Source: Simmondsia chinensis
Lineage: Eukaryota > Streptophyta > Magnoliopsida > Caryophyllales > Simmondsiaceae
Assembly (NCBI GenBank): GCA_018398585.1
Contig: JAGTTD010000012.1
Span: 24,251,036-24,315,035, forward strand
Direction: 5' to 3'
Length of the DNA: 64,000 nt
The position numbers and the translations under genes were made by a program. A model generated the notes under the pieces. It was not told where the DNA came from and did no database searches. It was given only the letters and a program-made list of their open reading frames with translations. Positions 48,028 to 58,756 of this stretch are shown piece by piece (the stretch's first letter is position 1; each line of letters begins with the position of its first letter).

Positions 48028-48168
48028 GTTAGGAGTCCTCAGAAACAGTCTCTCGTCAGGGTCTTACCCTAATAGGGTAAGGATGTGTACATCCTACCTC
48101 TCACAGACCCTACACAAGCGGGAGCTCTTGAGGCACTAGGACGGTTGCTGCTGTTGTTGTTGTTGTTG
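48028..48168 (+). repeat. 5'-truncated RTE-LINE/Au-SINE-type 3' tail in the extra ORF
   Basis: AGGAGTCCTCAGAAACAGTC, GGGTAAGGATGTGTACATCC and ACACAAGCGGGAGC are followed by a CTG/TTG run ending at 48168. It is the same module as at 8661. It interrupts the reading of the extra ORF between GPPHPFSP and the Ser/Glu-rich segment. Confidence 0.72.
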
Positions 48169-48905
48169 AAGGAGCTTATCGGATAATCGAGAATCGGGGG
48201 CTGAAGAACAAACCATTGCAGAAGGTGGCACTAGTAAGGCTCGTGAATCACTTTCTATTAGGAATAGGGTGTCTAGTGGCTCTTTTGAGATTCCGCTGGC
48301 ATTTTGGATTAACCCCCCATCAAAGCAAAGTTCCCATTGTTCCCCTCCATTCAGCAATCTTTCTCAACCTTCCCTTCCTCGGCAAGATGAGGTACCGAGC
48401 GCGGGACAATCATACTTTCGAACTTTCCCTTTTGGAAGATGAGAATATGCCTTCCTTCTCCTACCAGACCTCTATTTATGATGATAATCTGGAGTTTAGC
48501 TAACATGCCTATTCGGCTTTACCTTTTCCTAGAGACGCGAAGAGGTTGAAGGCTATCAGTCATGACACCGCCACTTCTTATGCCCTTAAGATAGCATCTT
48601 ACCTAACAAGAGCAAAGCTTTATTACTGGCCTGCACTACTAACTCCACTTCCCTTAGTGCAGATATGTTCTTGGTCTATTGTGCTGGCCCCCATTTGGGC
48701 ACATGAGGGGAAAGGGCTAACAGGAGAACTTCAGCAGCTGAAGGATAAGCTAGCAGTTCAGGAATGTGAGCACATGGCCTCAAAGAAGAGCTACTAGGAG
48801 TGCCTTAAGGCTTTGAAGGAGGAAATTTCATGCCACAAGGAGCAAGCGAACAAGGCCTCAGATGTGACCGCAGCAGCCAAGTGATATCCCAGTTCAAGTT
48901 TAGTA

Positions 48906-49456
48906 TAGACTTTCATCGCCTTCCTAGTGCTCAGTATTAGAAGGGATTCTCTTTGGGCCTTTCAAAATTTGCTAGATGTTTAATGTGGGTCAGGCTAGAA
49001 CTTTGCTACTCTTTCCTTCAAGGGGTAGCAGATCAGTTGCATCATGACGTTGCCTCCAAGGGGGGTACTGTAGGAGGCCCTTTGTCTTGACTTAAAGTTG
49101 AAGTGATTTTTTGGAGGCTTGTAGCCTTATCTATTTTTTTTAGGAAAATTGTAGTTTCTATATACAACACATTTTCTATTAAATGCAAGTGCCTCGGTAG
49201 GCTATTTTTATATGTTTGTTGTTTACCTGTTTTGTTGTAGTAAAGTTGACTCCTTTGTATAGTTTTTTGTGAAAACATGAAATATTATGTGACCTCGTTT
49301 ATGTTATAGCATCGGTTGTCCTTTTTTTCTTCTACCTATCCCAGTGATCGGGTGGGTTTAGCAGCATATATTGAACCCTAATGTATAAAACTCAACATTC
49401 ATGAGTAGCAGAGTAGACCGAATCATGAATTTGCATATATAAAGTGGAGTAGATTG
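48906..49456. other. Region beyond the extra ORF, with a PPT-like site
   Basis: It contains CCAAGGGGGGTACTGTAGG (49056-49074), which resembles a gypsy polypurine tract plus LTR start on the plus strand. No matching LTR partner was found. It may be the 3' UTR of the antisense ORF. Confidence 0.4.
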
Positions 49457-49700
49457 AACCGTGAACGCGCCAACTTATGAATCGTGAACTGGTCAACACA
49501 AGAATCGTGAATCCGCTGATGTAAGAATTGTAAAGTTGTCATCGTAATCTTGCCAACGTAAGAATCGTGAATTTGACAACATAAGAATCATAATCTTGCC
49601 AAAATAAGAATCGTGAATTTGTCCATTTATGAAGCGTGAAATTGCAAACATAAGATTCATAATCTTGCCAACATAAGAATCGTGAATTTGTCAACATTAG
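49457..49700. repeat. 23-bp tandem array, about 10.6 copies
   Basis: Consensus is close to AATCGTGAATTTGTCAACATAAG. Units start at 49457, 49480 and every 23 bp or so, with one shortened region near 49526-49545. The array lies downstream of the Tat integrase stop on the minus strand, in the position of the 3' UTR. 49701-50097 after it is non-coding. Confidence 0.9.
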
Positions 49701-50097
49701 CAATTGTTGGATAGATTAAGGTGAGTGACTGGGAATGAAAAACCCATATACGAAACATTCATGAACACAATTTTCGAGTAGTACGAGGTCGCGAGCAGTG
49801 AGTAACATTATGAACGTCTCTAATACCCAATCTATCGCTTTTAGAAAGTATTTTAGAAAGTAAATATAGGTGGACTGCTCAACCCAAAATGCAGGGGTGG
49901 GGCGAGTAGAATCGTCACTTGACTATCCCTCATTTACAAGTAAGTAACTAAATGATAGATGGAATACAAGGCGGTAACCACATAGTGAGTAACCTACTAC
50001 AGAACGGGTAACCTAGTCCTATTTTCCTAATACCGTGTCATAATATGTGTTGTTCTAAAGTACGAGCGTTTCTAGTATTGGAAACTATCTTACGAGA

Positions 50098-50546
50098 TTA
50101 TATATAATATTTTTTAAGGTTTTGAATATTCCAGCTCCTGGGGACCTTTGTACCATCCATTCGCTCAAGCTTGTAGCTCCCTTCTCCCAGCTTGTGGATG
50201 ACACGATAGAGTCCCTCCCAATTTGGGGACATTTTCCCTTGGCTCGATCCTTGTTCTACAACATCAAATCTCCAGAGAACCAGGTCCCCTATTCCAAGGA
50301 CCCAAGGACTTACATGCTTTTTAAAGTATTGTGCTATCCTTTGCTTCTGGGAAGCTACTCGAAGGAGTGCATCTTCTCTAACCTCTTCTAGCAAGTCAAG
50401 TGAATGCCGCTGGACCTCGTTATTTTTGTATTCGCAGTAGTCCTACACCCGATAGCTTAGTTCTCCTATTTCTATGGGGATTATCGCCTCCACCTTGTAG
50501 ACGAGCATGAAAAGAGTCTCTGCGATAGCAACTCGGTACATGGTAC
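50098..50546 (-). pseudogene. Tat-lineage gypsy integrase C-terminus, truncated
   Basis: On the minus strand from 50546: TMYRVAIAETLFMLVYKVEA, VIPxEIG-like IIPIEIGELSYRV, a stop (about 50442), then an open frame of 98 codons. That frame contains RIAQYFKKHV, GDLVLWRFDV, GKMSPNWEGLYRVIHKLGEG, SYKLERMDGTKVPRSWN and IQNLKKYY. This is the wording of Tat-type integrase ends (GKLGPKWEGPY..., RPWNxxxLKKYY). It ends 5 residues beyond the last motif. The domain is cut at its N-terminal side exactly where the copia LTR begins. Confidence 0.88.
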
Positions 50547-52480
50547 TGTTGGGATAGGTATCCTAGAAAAACCCAATTACTTAGTTTTAAATATTAAATA
50601 AATAAAATTATTTTATTTATTTATTATCTGATTATGTTTTACGAGTCAAACATGCGTGTGATTGTTTCCTAAAATGTTCGATGAGATGCACGTTATCCAA
50701 GATGACATGTCAGTTTTGTTTTAAGTGTCCAATGAGATTAAACCACGGAAAGACTTAGATCAAACTAGCGACATGTCGTCAAAGTTTGTTCGTAGTTCGT
50801 GATAAGTTTGGACAACTTGTTTGATAAGACAATAATGTAATACTTTTGATGACTTGTCTAGGTCCTTTAGATAAGGATCCAAGAGTATTATGTTGGTATT
50901 TTCAATAAGATTGAAATACTAAGCCGGACCACCTGAATTAGCTATTTTTTAACTACTATCAAAAATAATAAATTCTGTAAGAAGATAACTATAAATCCAG
51001 AAAATAGTCCATACTCATGCATGGAACTTTAATTGCTTTGATGCCTAAAATGACAAGGTTAAAAGAAAATAACCAGGATCTTACGTCATTGGACAATTTT
51101 ATGAAGTGTGGCAGGAATGGATATTTTACTAGGAATCTAAAATATAAGATGTCTCCTTAGTTGATTCGCAAATATAGGAACATATTCTAGAATCTTTAGC
51201 CAGAGTATTTTATATGATTGACATTTGGAATTAACATGGAAATTGCATATTTATCATGAATTGTTCGAGAAGAGTGAGACGGGAACTAACAATGATAGAT
51301 GTGAGAAAAATAATAATAATAGTTAAAGTTATTTTTGCTTACAAATATATAATACAGGGGTTAATTATCGCAATAATAATAATAAAAGTTATTTAGAAAA
51401 TTCTTGAGTGAATATATTTAAGTCTAGAGTGCAGTAAAATTTATTAAGTAGAATTCAATTTTATTAAATGGTAATTAATTGTTATCAAGAGAGGATAATC
51501 AGATTTAACCCATTTGACGCTAGAGTTAATTGTTCTTGAGGTTCCTTCGCAAGCCTCAACTTAAGCACTATTTAAAAATATTTGAATTAAATTCATGGAA
51601 TGAATTATTTATTCATAAGATGAATAAGTTAGTTTTTCTAAACATAATTCATGAGATGAATTATTTATTCATAAGATGAATAAATTAATTTTACCAAATA
51701 ATATTCATGAGATGGATTTTATACATGTGGGAATTCAAATTAAAATAATTTTAAAAAAAAGGATAACTAGGCCATGTTGCACGACCCAGCACTGACATTA
51801 ACTCGGCACATATAACGCACATGCTGGTGGGGGAGGGATATTGATCCGTGGCTGATGCCATGGAGGGAGACACGTGTCACACCTGGTATTTATCCCTAGT
51901 AATCCGTGTGTGCGCAATTCGGCCGATCAGAGGCCGACACGTGGCAGGAGCTCGGCCTATTTATATGGGGTTTTTGAGCGGCTTTTATAAGTTTTTTTAG
52001 GTTTTGAAACCTAGTTTTTTTTTTCCACAACGAAAAAATTAATGTCCAACATTATTTTAGGAAAGATTAAAAAGAAAAATTTTGTTCGGAAACTTTTCTA
52101 AATTAAATATTTTGGGAGCCCACACTTCGGTGTTAATAGGGGTCATTGCGAAAAAGATCTTGAAATGTCAAAAAGTTTTCTACCAATTTCATATCTACAA
52201 ATTCGGATTTTGGATACGTGCTTCAAGTATATCTAAATTAAGTATTTGATAATTTATTTGTTTTCTTTTATTTCATTTATTCTACATACCATGTTCATAC
52301 TTATTTTATTTGAAATTTTTTTAATTTTTATATTATGAGCCAATTAGTGTAAGATCTAGGTCTAATTAAACAAATTAATTAGACCCAAGCATTAGATTTA
52401 AAATTAAGAATTTTAAATTATTTTTCCGCTGCCCCCGCTCTAGTCGTTTAGGAAAAAAAATTTTAAATATGTTCCCAACG
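50547..52480 (+). repeat. 5' LTR of the long-LTR copia
   Basis: It starts TGTTGGGATAGGTATCC and ends GTTCCCAACG. It matches 62891-64000 closely and 6847-8974 more distantly. A TATA-like CTATTTATATGG lies near 51957. The 51770-51950 part is locally GC-rich. Confidence 0.9.
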
Positions 52481-52482
52481 AC

Positions 52483-52495
52483 TGGTATTAAAGCC
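52483..52495 (+). other. Primer binding site of the long-LTR copia
   Basis: TGGTATTAAAGCC differs at two positions from TGGTATCAGAGCC, the complement of the initiator-Met tRNA 3' end used by many plant elements. Confidence 0.75.
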
Positions 52496-53180
52496 AACTC
52501 TGAATATGTTCATAATTGACATTAAAACATCAGGTTTGATAAACTTAAGGTATGTAGAATTACAAAAAGTATGAAATTAAGAATTTTATTAAAGGAAAAA
52601 GACTATCCTGAACATTATTGTTAAAAGAATTTAATAACAAGATTGAAGGTTCATTAAAATTTTAAATTATTTAAATTTTATGAAACAGGATTCAATAAAG
52701 AAACGTAATTTTAAATTGGATCTTTTTAGATTAGATATTCAAAGAGTTGAACGATTTAGATTATTAATCTAATGTGATTAGATTTTGAACCTAGATATGA
52801 AATATTCAATTGTTGAATACTTTATATTAATCCAAAACAAGGAATACCTTATAATGTTATTAATGAGTTTAATAACAAGATTGTTATTCATCAAATTTAA
52901 ATTGTTTAAATTAGGATGTAATATAATTAAAGTAGTGGGAGTATATTTCTAAATAATCTAATGAGATTAGATATTCAAATAATTGAATGATTTAGATATA
53001 TGTGTCACAAAGAATATCTAATTGGATTAGATGTTTGGTTACAATCTAATGAGATAAAGATCGAATTTAACTAATTAATTATTTATTTATTTAATAAAAA
53101 TATAGAATAAATTGGTGGGGGTGCCCAGCTCAAGGTGCTGGACACGCCTATCTTCAAATTAAAAAATATTTTTTTTTTAT
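52496..53180 (+). other. Leader of the long-LTR copia, with a recurring ATCTAAT/ATTAGAT motif
   Basis: It is very AT-rich and non-coding. Short near-palindromes such as ATCTAATGAGATTAGAT and GATTAGATATTCAA recur at about 52728, 52768, 52961 and 53017, and again at 59041 and 59103 beyond the nested copia. That shows both parts were once continuous. Confidence 0.6.
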
Positions 53181-53638
53181 TGTAAATATTGAATATTTTT
53201 CAGGTACACATTTAAGAGTTGAGTTTGGATATTACCAAATTTCATAGAAAATTAGAAATTTTGTAAAATATCTATTTACATATATATATATATATATATA
53301 AATATATATACATATATATGTATATATATATAAATGAATATTTGTACAAATTGTGACACTTGTCACAAATATGAGCCACTCTTGATGACTCATCCTCCTC
53401 TCTCTATATGTATATATATGTACACTACATACACGCACAACAACAGAGAACACACAAAAAGGAAAAAGGCAAAAAGAAAAGAAAAAAAGGAAAAAAAGAA
53501 AAACGGGAAAAGAGAGGAAAATTTTTAATAAAAATAATCTCGTTCTGATACAAAATACTTGCTATTTTTTCAAGCATATTTGGGTTTGTCTTTTTATTAT
53601 ATTCCTATAAAGTATAATATCTCTATAATTTTATAACA
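53181..53638 (+). repeat. 5' LTR of the nested copia
   Basis: It begins TGTAAATATTGAATATTTTTC and ends TTTTATAACA. It includes a TA microsatellite (53279-53333) and a purine-only stretch of about 65 bp (AAAAGGAAAAAGG..., 53456-53524). Confidence 0.92.
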
Positions 53639-53799
53639 CGTTATCAGCACGAGTCTCTAGCAAGCTGATGATTGCTGTATACTTGAGGTAAGTTTTTCTT
53701 CCCTAATCATTGTGATTTATAATTTTACTAATCTTGAGTTTAATGCTCTTGATATATCTAACAAAAAATTATTTACCTTGGACCCTTAATGTTGAGATC

Positions 53800-54480
53800 C
53801 ACCCTGATGTTGTGAATCTCGGACAATTAAAGGGTAAATAATGCATCCTAGCAGGATCACGCTAAAGCTTTGATATTTCTCAAGCATCATATCCCTAAAG
53901 GATTGAAAGCTAAGTTTATTGCTATAAAGGACCCGTATGTTCTTTGGTTGAATTTAAAGGAGATGTTTGATCATGAAATGTTTATGATCCCCCCATAAAG
54001 CTCGCTATGAATAGATTCACATGTGGCTGCAGTTTAAAACTGTTAGCAAGTATAACTCTGCAGTGTTTAGTATTACCTCCCGACTGCAATTATGCGGTGA
54101 AAATATTACTGAGGAGCCTATGTTAAAGAGAATGCTCTCTACTCTTCGTGTCTCGAATATGCTCCTGCAGTAACAATTTTGAGAATGAGGATTTAAAAGA
54201 TACTTAGAGTTGATATCTGTCTCCTTGTTGCTGACTAAAGCAATGAATTATTGATGAAAAATCATCAGACACGACCAACTAGATTCGAACCATTCCCTGA
54301 AGTGAATGCTTCGACATATGACCAGCAGGAACATGGTCGAGGTCGTAAACGTGGACGTGGTCAGGGCCGCGGACGAGGTTATAGTCATGGTCATAATAAC
54401 TGGTATTATGGTACCCAAAATGGACCAAAATTTAAGAAGTCCACTAATGACGAGGAGATGAAGAAAAAAGAAAAACTTTA
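53800..54480 (+). pseudogene. nested copia gag pseudogene
   Basis: Pieces in several frames: LQLCGENITEEPMLKRMLST, STLRVSNMLLQ, then NELLMKNHQTRPTRFEPFPE and VNASTYDQQEHGRGRKRGRG, a Gly/Arg-rich RNA-binding tail (54251-54480). These are characteristic of a widespread plant copia gag type with RNA-binding GRGRG repeats. No zinc knuckle survives. Confidence 0.82.
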
Positions 54481-54540
54481 GTTTTTTGTATTTTCTACTT
54501 TACATATTCATGGCTGGTTAAACCACCTACTTTTTATTAC

Positions 54541-54680
54541 TCATTTATTATTTATATGGTCGACTATGCTGCCTACTCATTATCTATTATTTATATGGTC
54601 GGCTATGCCGCCTACTTATAATTAGTCATTCATATGATCGGCTATGCCGCCTACTTATTATCAGTTATTCATATGGCTAT
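54541..54680. repeat. 39-bp tandem repeat, about 3.6 copies, between gag and pol
   Basis: Units at 54541, 54580, 54619 and 54658 (partial) share TTATTTATATGGTCGGCTAT and GCCGCCTACTTA. It lies where the zinc knuckle and protease would be expected, so this part of the element may have been replaced by repeat expansion. Confidence 0.88.
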
Positions 54681-55029
54681 ATTTCTTGGCCAACTTGTTT
54701 GATACTTTATTAAAGACTCCAGAAGAGCATATATAATGTTTCCTGAATCATAAGTATGGCTATCTATTTAATTTAGAGATACCTATTGGGATAGTTAACC
54801 AGAAGTTAACAGATCCAAAAGGGTTTTATTTTATGACATGGCTATTTAAGTCATCCAGGTATAAATATGGTTAATAGAATGGTTGACATTATCGTATCCA
54901 TTAAAGAACTAGAAGATTTTTATATCGGGTGTTTCAAATTTGGTTAAAAGCTCCAGAAGAGCATATGTCATGTTCCCCGAAGGGACAAAACTAAACATAA
55001 GTGATGCTCTATTTTCTAGCAGATCATAG

Positions 55030-58000
55030 AGAAACTTGATAAGTTTTCGAGATATTCGTCACAATGGTTATCACATTGAGACAATAAATAAGGGCGATAA
55101 AGAATATCTTTGCATTACTTCGCTTACTTCAGGAAGAAAGAAAATAATGGAAAAAATTGTCAGCACTTTCTTCCGGGTTATGTTATACTTACGTAAACCC
55201 GATCGAATCAAATACAGTGATTAACTAGAAGTTAACTGATTGTAAAACGTTCACCCTGTGGCATGACCGTTTGGGCCATCCAGGTGTAACGATGATGAGA
55301 AAAATTATTGAAAGTTCTCATGAGCACTCATTAAATAACCTGAAGATTCCTTCTCCTGATGAGATTTCATATGCCGCTGTTCTCCTAAATGCAAAAGTTA
55401 TTACTATGTCATACTCAATTGAAATTGAGCTTGAGTCCCATGTATCTGGAAGAATACTAAATGGGACATATGTGAGCCAATCATTTTATCATGTGGACCT
55501 ATTTGGTATGATACTAATAAAAGCCTCTAGCCGTTGGTTCCGTTAGTCTGGATAATGCACTTGTGATGTGGCATTTGTGAAACACCTTGCATAAATGATC
55601 CAACTATAAGCTTAAGTCGTGGATTGTATGATATTGTAGGAGAAATTACATCCCAAGAATTAGATGGTTATTGTATGGGAAGAATTGCCATATAGCCCTT
55701 GTACAGATACAAAATGGTCTTATGATTAAACGCCTGCAGCGAGTGGCTAGACCATTATTATTGCCAAATTTTACATGGGCACATGTTGTGATACATATTG
55801 CAGCACTAACTATGGATCCCCACAGTAGAACTTGTCTCTGACAAGGTCCAGATATATATCCCATCTATGAATTTGGTTATATACTGTATATCCCAATTAC
55901 TCTACCTCAATGCTGAAAGATGGGTCTAAAATGGAGACTTGAAATTTATATTGGGTTTAAATTCCTGTCAAGATTAAAATATCTGGAGATGTTAACTAGA
56001 AACATTTTACAGCATAGTTCGCTGATTGTCAATTTGACAAAATAGGGTTTCCAGAATCAGGAGGAGAAAAACGAAAGTTGGAAAATGAGAATGTATGTGG
56101 AATGCGCCATCGAACCAGAAGTTCGAAGAATTTTCACTTGTAAATTATTACAAGCCAATTCACAGATGTATTCACTTATGGAAAGAGAGTGACCAAATAA
56201 TATGTCCCCACTATATATGCTCCTACTTGAATTAATATCCCAGTCGAGTGATATTCTAATATATTGAAAAATGCATCCATTGCACGCCAGAAACGTGGTA
56301 AATATATCGGTTCTAAAGATTTGAATCTGAGAAAGAAAAAGGAGCAATAGAAAAGATTGGTCCCTCTATTATGAAATTCTTGAGAAGATAAACTCTACAG
56401 AGATAATAATATGTGTAAATGAAAATCCCTCAAGATTATCAGGTACCCGAAGCTACCTGAAACTGAGACTACTGAAATAGTTAAATTGTTAAAATTATGA
56501 TGATAAAGAGATCCTTATGAAATATGGGATATAATGGAACCGAAATGAAAATTGATCAAATGTTTGTATATACAGTAGCTACTCCTTGAACAAAGAAATT
56601 GAAAATCTTGAACTAGTGTTTGTTCAAGAATGCCAACAAAGAAATGATTGGCTAAAATAGAAAGACCCAATTCAGGCTGAATTGGCCATGTGTAAATTTT
56701 GGACCTGAAGTCCAAATGTCTAAAGAATAAAACATATATGCTACATATGAATGTTTGTGCAGAAAATAATGAGGTGGTGAAAAGCACAATTTGTATTCCA
56801 AGGTTTATTTCAGAGACTTGAAATTGATGGGACATACATATGAGAAATGGATACACTTAATCTGACGGTCTCTATATGCGTCATATATATATGATAATAA
56901 CCTATTTGTACGATGATACTTATATGAAAGTCCCTGAATGACCAAACATGCCAGATGCATGTAGTTCAAAACCGCGGTACATAGCTACTGAAAGAGAGAT
57001 ATGTTAATAGCATCATAACTCCTGAAGAGCTTAAAAAAGCTATTACGCACCTAAATTGAGAACTCGAGATTGAAAATCTTGGAAAATGAAATATTTTGTC
57101 TCGACCTAAAGATCGAGCACTAATATGATAGAGTATTACTCTATTGGTTCACTCATACCTGTACGGTACTTGAGTATTTTATCATGTTGTTTAGTGCCTC
57201 AATTTTGACCTCTTCCGGTCCTCAATGAGGTAACGAATAAATTCTTGACCCCACCATACCTTGGTTTAAGTGACGCATTGATACAGCTATCGCACAACCA
57301 GATATGGCCTCTTTGGTCAACTTGTCACTAGTATGAGATATGTGGTTAAAGGTTTATCTTGATGGATTAACCAGTATACATTATTATATTATGTCAAACT
57401 TGCAATTAATATGTATGCAAGTGTTGATCGGCATCGGCTAAGTGACAAGAATGCTATTTGTTATATAATTGTATTGCTATGTTTTGGCAATCTACTAACA
57501 ATTGTAGTTACTAATGAAACACTTGCGCTTTATGAGCAAGTAGAGAATTGAAAAGCCCTTGATCCAACGATCAGGGGGAGTGCAACAATGAAGATAAGTA
57601 TGCATTGTTCAAGCGAAAGAGAGTTCATAGAACCAGTGCACTTCAAAGAAGTTCTTACTCTCAAGCTTCTTGAAGAAAGATGAAGTACATGTTCGCTCAA
57701 GAACCTGAAAGAATTATTCAAGAAAGCATCTACTACAAACTTTCAAGAAATTGGCACAAGATTGGCATTCGCCAACTTCGAGGCATCCTTGATTAATGTG
57801 CGCCCCCGAAGAGGAGTTAATTAATCACTGCACTCTTTTTCCTCTGCTATGGTTTTTTCCATAGGGTTTTTTTCCTAGCAAAAGGTTTTTTAACGAGGCA
57901 GTTCAAGAAGCGTATATAAGTCGGACAATATACACTTTCAAGAGTGTTATGGCCCGCATATATTTTAAGAAAGGTGACGGAACTAAACATATCTCACCGA

Positions 58001-58170
58001 AGTTCTTCTTTACACACGAGCTTTAGAAGATGGGTGAAATGGATATTCAACAAGTTCGCTCAAGTGAGAACCTGGCAGATTTATTCACGAAAGCGTTGCC
58101 AACAACAACTTTTGAAGTTAGTTCACAGGATTGTTATGCGTCGACTCAGAAACACCCCTTACTAACATGT
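55030..58170 (+). pseudogene. nested copia pol pseudogene
   Basis: The pre-integrase domain is LWHDRLGHPGVTMMRKIIES (55258). Integrase pieces: KASSRWFR, QNGLMIKRLQRVARPLLLPN, then YILYIPITLPQC and RLEIYIGFKFLSRLKYLE, with QNQEEKNESWKMR beyond. RT pieces: ECQQRNDWLK (56628), QAELAM, LYESP (56930), a TPEELKKAITHLN segment and LGK. RNase H end: EMDIQQVRSSENLADLFTKA followed by LPTTTFEVSSQDC (58030-58140). No YxDD is readable. Dozens of stops and shifts are present. Confidence 0.88.
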
Positions 58171-58325
58171 TCACATGATGGGGAATTAAATATGAGTTGT
58201 ACTTTTTTTCCCTTCGATATGATTTTTCCCACTGGGTTTTCCTAGCAAGGTTTTTAATGAAGCAAGGCATATTTAACTTGGATGCTGTATCCCATTATAA
58301 CGAAAAATATCCAAAGGGGGAGTAT

Positions 58326-58756
58326 TTTAAATATTGGATATTTTTCGGGTACACATTTAAGAGTCAAGTTTGGATATTACCAAATAGCATAGAAAATTAA
58401 AAATTATGTAAAATATCTATTTACGTATATATATATATACTTATATATAAATGGGTATTTATACAAATTGTGACACTTGTTACAAATATGAGCCACTCTT
58501 GATGACTCATCCCCATCTCTCTATATGTATGTATATATACACTACATACACACACAACAACAGAGAACACACAAAAAGGAAAAAGAAAAAAAGAAAAGAA
58601 AAAAAAGGAAGAAAAGAAAAACGGGAAAAGAGAGGAAAATTTTTAATAAAACTAATCCCGTTTTGATACAAAATACTTGCTATTTTTACAAGCATATTTG
58701 GTTTTGTCTTTTTATTATCTTCCTATAGAGTATAATATCTCTATAGTTTTATAATA
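58326..58756 (+). repeat. 3' LTR of the nested copia
   Basis: It is the partner of 53181-53638, ending TTTTATAATA, with the same purine-only stretch and a shorter TA run. Differences are frequent, so the insertion is not recent. Confidence 0.92.

Larger units (their letters stand above)
46339..48905 (+). pseudogene. Antisense extra ORF of the Tat element ('putative gypsy type transposon' domain-like)
   Basis: From ATG 46339 (MGDRSGDSRLIEELLEQ, then a stop) the frame runs to a small intron-like gap (GTAAG at 46549 to TTATAG at 46611). 46872-47279 carries DARLRLPFPNFVESSFRQYS, FQNIYGYLITCFVAGLSPST and KSNPSKSSNYKINL. This pattern resembles the plant domain named 'putative gypsy type transposon' (Transposase_28). 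Downstream are KKEVIRYFEKDLDSKF, a charged low-complexity linker with an 18-G run, a SINE-like insertion (48028-48168), SGAEEQTIAEGGTSKARES and a C-terminal coiled coil (ELQQLKDKLAVQECEH, LKALKEEIS). Several stops and shifts are present. Its role in the element is unknown. Confidence 0.6.
37999..50546 (-). mobile_element. 3' half of a Tat-lineage Ty3/gypsy element with antisense passengers
   Basis: On the minus strand, from high to low coordinates: integrase C-terminus (50546-50098), a tandem-repeat 3' UTR, a long region with genes on the opposite strand, a polypurine tract (GGAGTGGGGGGCTAAC, 38488-38503) and an LTR beginning TGTTGAGGG at 38487. The element is cut at 50546 by the copia element at 50547, so its 5' half lies beyond the window or is lost. 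Known Tat elements have long 3' regions with tandem repeats and extra ORFs, often antisense between pol and the 3' LTR; this layout fits. The flank TCAAG (37994-37998) would be one side of the target duplication. Confidence 0.65.
53181..58756 (+). mobile_element. Complete nested Ty1/copia element, degenerate
   Basis: LTRs at 53181-53638 and 58326-58756 enclose 4.7 kb with gag, pre-integrase, integrase, RT and RNase H remnants in copia order. Flanks are T-rich (TTTAT at 53176-53180 and 58758-58762), a plausible but low-complexity target duplication. The sequence after the 5' LTR, CGTTATCAGCACGAG, takes the primer-site position but is not the usual initiator-Met site. The purine tract AAAGGGGGAG (58312-58321) precedes the 3' LTR. 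All domains carry stops. Confidence 0.93.

Noticed and set aside
49457..49700. Regular 23-bp repeats that might suggest a CRISPR array
   Set aside because: Units are contiguous with no spacers, in a plant nuclear context; this is a minisatellite.
53430..53525. Lys-rich small protein (frames at 53334-53528 and 58525-58728)
   Set aside because: Both are the same purine-only tract in the two LTRs of the nested copia.
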